DNA of 7,070 bases from a bacterium. GTDB taxonomy: Bacteria; Krumholzibacteriota; Krumholzibacteriia; JACNKJ01. Below, piece by piece: positions 5,570 through 7,070 of this stretch (position 1 is its first letter; every line of letters starts with the position of its first letter). The notes under the pieces are model-generated. The model saw nothing but the letters and a program-made list of their open reading frames with translations. It made no database searches and was not told the DNA's origin. The position numbers were made by a program, and so were the translations under genes. Where the stretch lies: contig JACNKJ010000112.1 in NCBI GenBank assembly GCA_014382085.1, positions 1 to 7,070 on the forward strand, written 5' to 3'.

Positions 5570-6340
5570 TCAAGCATGTATGCCGATGAGGGCCGCCATT
5601 CTTCCGGCCGCCTTCCCTTCTTTTCTCCAACTTGGAAAATCCTCATTGCGACACATGCTGCAATGGGCCGCCACGCTGACCTTCTCAGGCCGACAACCCA
5701 CCGCCAGCATCTGCGCGCGGTTTGCAGCCCAAAGATCGAAATAGAGCGATCCATCGCGCCTCTCAAAAAAGGATTCCCCGGATGAACCCAAGGCATCCAA
5801 GGCTTGCTCGCGAAGCTCTTCACCCACCTCGTAGCAGCAGGGTCCTGCGGATGGGGCGATGGCGGCAGTGACCGAAGCGGCCTCACCCTGACAGAGATCA
5901 AGGAGCGCCTCCAGCATGGCCTCGCTCACGCGGGCCACCGTGCCTCGCCAGGAGGCGTGAGCCGCACCCACGGCCCATCCCTTAGCGCCATGGGCGGTGG
6001 CGAGAATTAGAGGACAGTCTGCGCCGCGCACAATGATTCCTAGACCCGGCTCGTCGCAAACCAGGGCGTCTGCCTCTCCCAGCAATCCCGCTTCGCGGGC
6101 CTGAATCACGCGATTTCCGTGAACTTGACTCAGCCAGGCGGCCCCGCTCAAACCTTGATTCTGGGCCAGGGCGTCGCAGCGCTCGCTGTGCTCGAGCACC
6201 GAAAGATCGGGGGGAAGAAGCCAGGTTCCCTTGGGTGTTAGGGCATGAACCAAATTCGGATATGCCGAGAGCGAAGCAAACCGGGCCAGCCGGCCATCAG
6301 GTCCATCGAAGATTTCATAGGTTCTTGTCTTGTTGTCCAT
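5570..6340 (-). CDS. pgeF: Peptidoglycan editing factor PgeF / YfiH-type multicopper-oxidase-like protein
   Basis: The 256-residue product has the full set of YfiH/PgeF (Cu-oxidase_4, DUF152) motifs: 'QVHGNRV' (His74), 'ADALVCDEPGLGIIVRGADCP' (Cys109), 'HASWRGT' (His128), 'GPCCYEVG' (166-173), 'YFDLWAANRAQM' and a C-terminal 'F-P-S-W-R' then 'GRMAALIGI'. His74, Cys109 and His128 correspond to the metal-binding triad of the family. In E. coli the enzyme corrects peptidoglycan precursors carrying L-Ser in place of L-Ala; related proteins act on purine nucleosides, so the substrate here is likely but not proven. The length fits the family. The ATG at 6338-6340 has no good Shine-Dalgarno sequence, so the start is less certain than the family call. 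It lies upstream of the DUF456 gene on the same strand and diverges from the DUF5916 gene. Confidence 0.9.
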   Translation of the reverse strand: MDNKTRTYEIFDGPDGRLARFASLSAYPNLVHALTPKGTWLLPPDLSVLEHSERCDALAQNQGLSGAAWLSQVHGNRVIQAREAGLLGEADALVCDEPGLGIIVRGADCPLILATAHGAKGWAVGAAHASWRGTVARVSEAMLEALLDLCQGEAASVTAAIAPSAGPCCYEVGEELREQALDALGSSGESFFERRDGSLYFDLWAANRAQMLAVGCRPEKVSVAAHCSMCRNEDFPSWRKEGKAAGRMAALIGIHA

Positions 6341-6463
6341 GTATCGAACTTAACAGGCCTGCAATTGAATTCAAACCCCGCGGAACTCTATGGCGTCCTT
6401 ATCGTAGTGATGACGGCCTCCCCCCATTTTTTGCCGCTGCCCGCTGTCCCCATGAGGAGAAGC
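6341..6463. other. Divergent intergenic region between pgeF-like and DUF5916 genes
   Basis: This 123-nt spacer must hold the start signals for both directions. On the plus strand TTGAAT (6365-6370) with CTATGG or TATGGC about 17-18 nt further on is a weak promoter candidate. I see no strong -10 on the minus strand, no terminator and no clear operator repeat. Confidence 0.4.
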
Positions 6464-7070
6464 ATGAGGAAACCGACCCTGCTTATGGTTTGTGGAGTAA
6501 TCCTACTTCTGGCTCAAATCTCGTATGCAGAGAAACGCAGCTATACCACCACCCGTACCGATGAAGCTCCGCGCATCGATGGAAATATCGATGAATCAGT
6601 GTGGAACAAGGTGAATTGGACAGGCGATTTTCTTCAGCGAGATCCCGTGGAAGGGGTCTCGCCCACGGGTCAGACAGCCTTCAAGATTCTCTACGACGAT
6701 GAGAATCTCTACCTGGCCTATCACGCCAAGGATCCCGAGCCGGATAAGCTTGCCAGCATCATGTCGCGGCGGGATCACTTCCCCGGCGATTGGGTGGAAG
6801 TGAACATAGACAGCTACCACGATGGCCGGACCGCCTTCTCCTTCACCGCCAGTCTCTCCGGAACCCAAGGCGATGAACTCATTAGCGAAGACGGCAATAA
6901 TTGGAATCCCAATTGGGACCCCATTTGGGATCACGCGGCCCTTCCCTGCCAAGATGGTTGGACGGCCGAGGTACGCATTCCCCTTAGCCAGCTTCGTTAC
7001 GGCGGCGATGAGGAACAGGTTTGGGGCATCCAGGTTCAGCGACGCATTCATCGAATTGAAGAACGATCCA
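6464..7070 (+). CDS. DUF5916 domain protein with CBM9-like N-terminal domain (3' end outside window)
   Basis: The frame is open from ATG 6464 to the window edge (202 codons visible). AGGAG at 6455-6459 precedes it by 4 nt; an in-frame ATG at 6452 overlaps that site and is less likely. Residues 1-22 form a signal peptide (R2, K3, hydrophobic core, 'SYA' cleavage). The mature protein begins with a CBM9-like domain: 'PRIDGNIDESVWN' (36-48), 'TAFKILYDDENLYLAYHAKDPEP', 'DWVEVNIDSYHDGRTAFSF', then 'WDHAALPCQDGWTAEVRIPLSQLRY' and 'WGIQVQRRIHR'. This pattern is typical of DUF5916 proteins, where the CBM9-like domain is followed by a large C-terminal part predicted to be beta-barrel-like and outer-membrane associated. 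A sugar- or glycan-related role is only suggested by the CBM9 similarity. The C-terminal half cannot be assessed. Confidence 0.85.
   Translation, partial: MRKPTLLMVCGVILLLAQISYAEKRSYTTTRTDEAPRIDGNIDESVWNKVNWTGDFLQRDPVEGVSPTGQTAFKILYDDENLYLAYHAKDPEPDKLASIMSRRDHFPGDWVEVNIDSYHDGRTAFSFTASLSGTQGDELISEDGNNWNPNWDPIWDHAALPCQDGWTAEVRIPLSQLRYGGDEEQVWGIQVQRRIHRIEERS

Noticed and set aside
1..7070. A genome-wide alternative code (TGA = Trp or Gly)
   Set aside because: TGA serves as the normal stop of the dUTPase-like (4455-4457), DUF456 (4964-4966 minus) and PgeF-like (5570-5572 minus) genes, Trp is encoded by TGG throughout, and the TGAs align with Cys rather than Trp or Gly.
1..7070. CRISPR arrays, tRNA genes (including selC), insertion sequences or phage genes
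   Set aside because: I found no regularly spaced direct repeats, no cloverleaf-like sequence, no transposase or integrase frames, and no terminal inverted repeats.

Overview
The window looks like a piece of chromosome from an uncultured bacterium of the FCB/Gemmatimonadota-Eisenbacteria-Krumholzibacteria kind. This placement is an inference from three things: exported proteins ending in a 'PNPFNP ... SGVY' FlgD-Ig/type-A sorting-like domain, a DUF5916/CBM9-type protein, and moderate GC with Shine-Dalgarno-led genes. No rRNA or other firm taxonomic marker is present.

Positions 1-3979 hold a tandem array of paralogous exported thioredoxin-fold (Omp28-like) proteins: the C-terminal tail of one gene (to 209), then three complete genes at 429-1469, 1789-2835 and 2939-3979. 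This array is the main result. The first and third complete genes each carry one in-frame TGA, at 540-542 and 3050-3052. In both, the TGA is codon 38, exactly where the middle paralog has Cys38 of a CGFC redox motif. Both genes stay open and conserved for about 308 codons after the TGA, both keep the second Cys (U-x-x-C) and the cis-Pro (Pro96), and both have a hairpin just after the TGA with the same GCGGAGU apical loop and compensating stem changes. The simplest reading is two selenocysteine (UxxC) proteins flanking a Cys-containing paralog, with conventional start-to-stop gene calls broken at the Sec codon. An automatic annotation would start these genes about 46 codons too late and lose the signal peptide and the active site. 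The selenocysteine machinery (selA, selB, selC, selD) is not in this window and must lie elsewhere.

The first tail gene and the first complete gene are each followed by a long stem-loop terminator. The two stems differ in sequence but remain paired, and the loops are similar. Each complete paralog seems to have its own promoter-like element 25-35 nt upstream of its ATG, so they may be transcribed separately.

Positions 4053-4978 hold a probable two-gene unit: an all-alpha dimeric dUTPase-like NTP pyrophosphatase overlapping by ATGA with a DUF1648 membrane protein. On the minus strand follow a DUF456 membrane protein (4964-5482, overlapping the DUF1648 gene tail to tail by 15 nt) and, upstream of it on the same strand, a PgeF/YfiH-type peptidoglycan editing factor (5570-6340). 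A 123-nt divergent spacer leads to the start of a DUF5916 protein with a CBM9-like N-terminal domain (6464 to the window edge, incomplete). These genes look like ordinary chromosomal neighbours with no evident functional link to the selenoprotein array.
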